NCBI RefSeq assembly: GCF_003932715.1
Contig: NZ_CP020700.1
Span: 2,378,501 to 2,442,500 of the forward strand
Direction of reading: 5' to 3'
Source: Streptomyces tsukubensis
GTDB lineage: Bacteria > Actinomycetota > Actinomycetes > Streptomycetales > Streptomycetaceae
DNA length: 64,000 nucleotides
Part shown: positions 63,428-64,000 of the stretch, piece by piece
How positions within the stretch are numbered: the first letter of the stretch is position 1
Layout: every line of letters begins with the position of its first letter
Program-made: the position numbers and the translations under genes
Notes under the pieces: generated by a model
What the model saw: only the letters and a program-made list of their open reading frames with translations
The model's database searches: none
What the model was told of the DNA's origin: nothing

Positions 63428-64000
63428 CTACTGCTGCTGGTCTTCGGTGCGGCCGGAGGTGCTTCCGGCGTCCCGGTCCGGGCCGGGGCTGCCGCCGGGG
63501 TCCGGGGCCCGGCCGGTGGCCGTGGCGTCGGGCTGCTGCCGGTCGGCGAGCTGCGGATCGGTGCCCTGGGCGGCGGTCCCGTCGCCCTCCTCCTGCGCCC
63601 CGCCCGGGACGCCGGAGGGCGTCACGGTCACGGTGACGGTCGGCACCGGGGTGGCCTTCGGCCGGGCGGGCAGTACGGCGTCCCGCGGATCGCTGGAGGG
63701 CGCCGAGACCACGACGCCGACGATGTCCAGCCGGCTGAAGCCGACATAGGGGCGGACGTGGATGGTCCGGGTCAGATCGCCGCCGAGCGGGTCCACCCGG
63801 ACCACCTCGCCGATGGGCACGCCCGGCACGAACGGCCGGGACGCCTGCGAGCCGAAGGTGACCAGCCGGTCGCCCTTCTTCACCTTGGACTTGCCGTTGA
63901 GGAGCTGGACCGACAGGGGGCGGTCGCCCTGTCCGTTGGCGAAGCCGAGTTCGTCGGTCTTCTCCATCCGGGTTCCGACGGTGAAGCCGGGGTCGCTGGC
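63428..64000 (-). CDS. mreC: Rod shape-determining protein MreC, C-terminal part (cut by window edge)
   Basis: The last 190 residues of MreC. 'VKKGDRLVTFGSQASRPFVP', 'VPIGEVVRVDPLGGDLTRTI' and 'VRPYVGFSRLDIVGVVVSAP' are the second beta-barrel of the periplasmic domain. A disordered tail of about 80 residues rich in Pro, Asp, Gln and Gly follows. The N-terminal membrane anchor and coiled coil lie outside the window. The frame is open at position 64000, so ATG 63967 is internal and not the start. Confidence 0.94.
   Translation of the reverse strand, partial: ASDPGFTVGTRMEKTDELGFANGQGDRPLSVQLLNGKSKVKKGDRLVTFGSQASRPFVPGVPIGEVVRVDPLGGDLTRTIHVRPYVGFSRLDIVGVVVSAPSSDPRDAVLPARPKATPVPTVTVTVTPSGVPGGAQEEGDGTAAQGTDPQLADRQQPDATATGRAPDPGGSPGPDRDAGSTSGRTEDQQQ

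Noticed and set aside
63428..63967. Complete 179-residue gene starting at ATG 63967
   Set aside because: The frame is open to the window edge and the upstream residues continue the MreC beta-barrel, so this ATG is internal.
1..64000. Insertion sequences, prophage genes or rRNA genes
   Set aside because: No transposase, phage structural gene or rRNA sequence was recognised on either strand.

Overview
The window looks like chromosomal core DNA of a Streptomyces (or very close relative). GC content is very high. Gene order follows the conserved streptomycete block comEC-comEA-degV-leuS, rsfS-LCP-nadD, proA-proB-obg-rpmA-rplU, Rne/Rng ribonuclease, TIGR03936, TIGR03960 and rodA-pbp2-mreD-mreC. 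Most genes lie on the minus strand, and many start with GTG. These identifications rest on motifs and gene order read by eye; no database search was run.

Region by region. (1) 1-6.3 kb: start of an arylamine N-acetyltransferase gene, the DNA-uptake pair comEC/comEA, a DegV protein and a membrane-anchored coiled-coil protein. (2) 6.5-9.6 kb: leuS behind a leader that encodes a 12-residue peptide with three consecutive Leu codons, followed by an intrinsic terminator, i.e. a leucine attenuator. (3) 10-12.9 kb: a two-gene plus-strand redox module, a ferric-reductase-like membrane protein coupled to a NuoF-like flavoprotein fused to a ferredoxin. (4) 13-16.4 kb: two identical tRNA-Ala(GGC) genes in direct repeat flank two small zinc-ribbon proteins, an MFS exporter and its divergent MmyB-type regulator. 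(5) 16.5-24.4 kb: histidine phosphatase, rsfS, a degenerate LCP protein, nadD, a mini membrane protein, an M48 peptidase and two membrane proteins sharing an N-terminal motif. A tandem repeat of about 114 bp lies between the last two. (6) 24.5-27.8 kb: proA, an unknown gene and proB. (7) 28-34.1 kb: a teichoic-acid set of membrane-embedded polyol-phosphate polymerase, bifunctional CDP-ribitol synthase and a large glycosyltransferase. (8) 34.3-36.6 kb: obg, rpmA, rplU. (9) 37.1-50 kb: a glycopolymer island. (10) 50.3-64 kb: Rne/Rng ribonuclease, the two TIGR families, a CYTH-CHAD protein and the rod-shape/elongasome operon, with mreC running off the right edge.

The most interesting part is the cell-envelope theme. 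The 37-50 kb island carries the five enzyme types needed to turn UDP-GlcNAc into UDP-2,3-diacetamido-2,3-dideoxymannuronic acid (6-dehydrogenase, 3-dehydrogenase, aminotransferase, N-acetyltransferase, 2-epimerase; the WbpA/B/E/D/I set), plus three glycosyltransferase proteins and an acyltransferase. A separate CDP-ribitol/polyol-phosphate set sits 1 kb from obg. Both lie next to the mre/rodA/pbp2 genes, which suggests production of wall glycopolymers tied to hyphal or spore wall synthesis. The priming transferase, exporter and ligase are not in this window.
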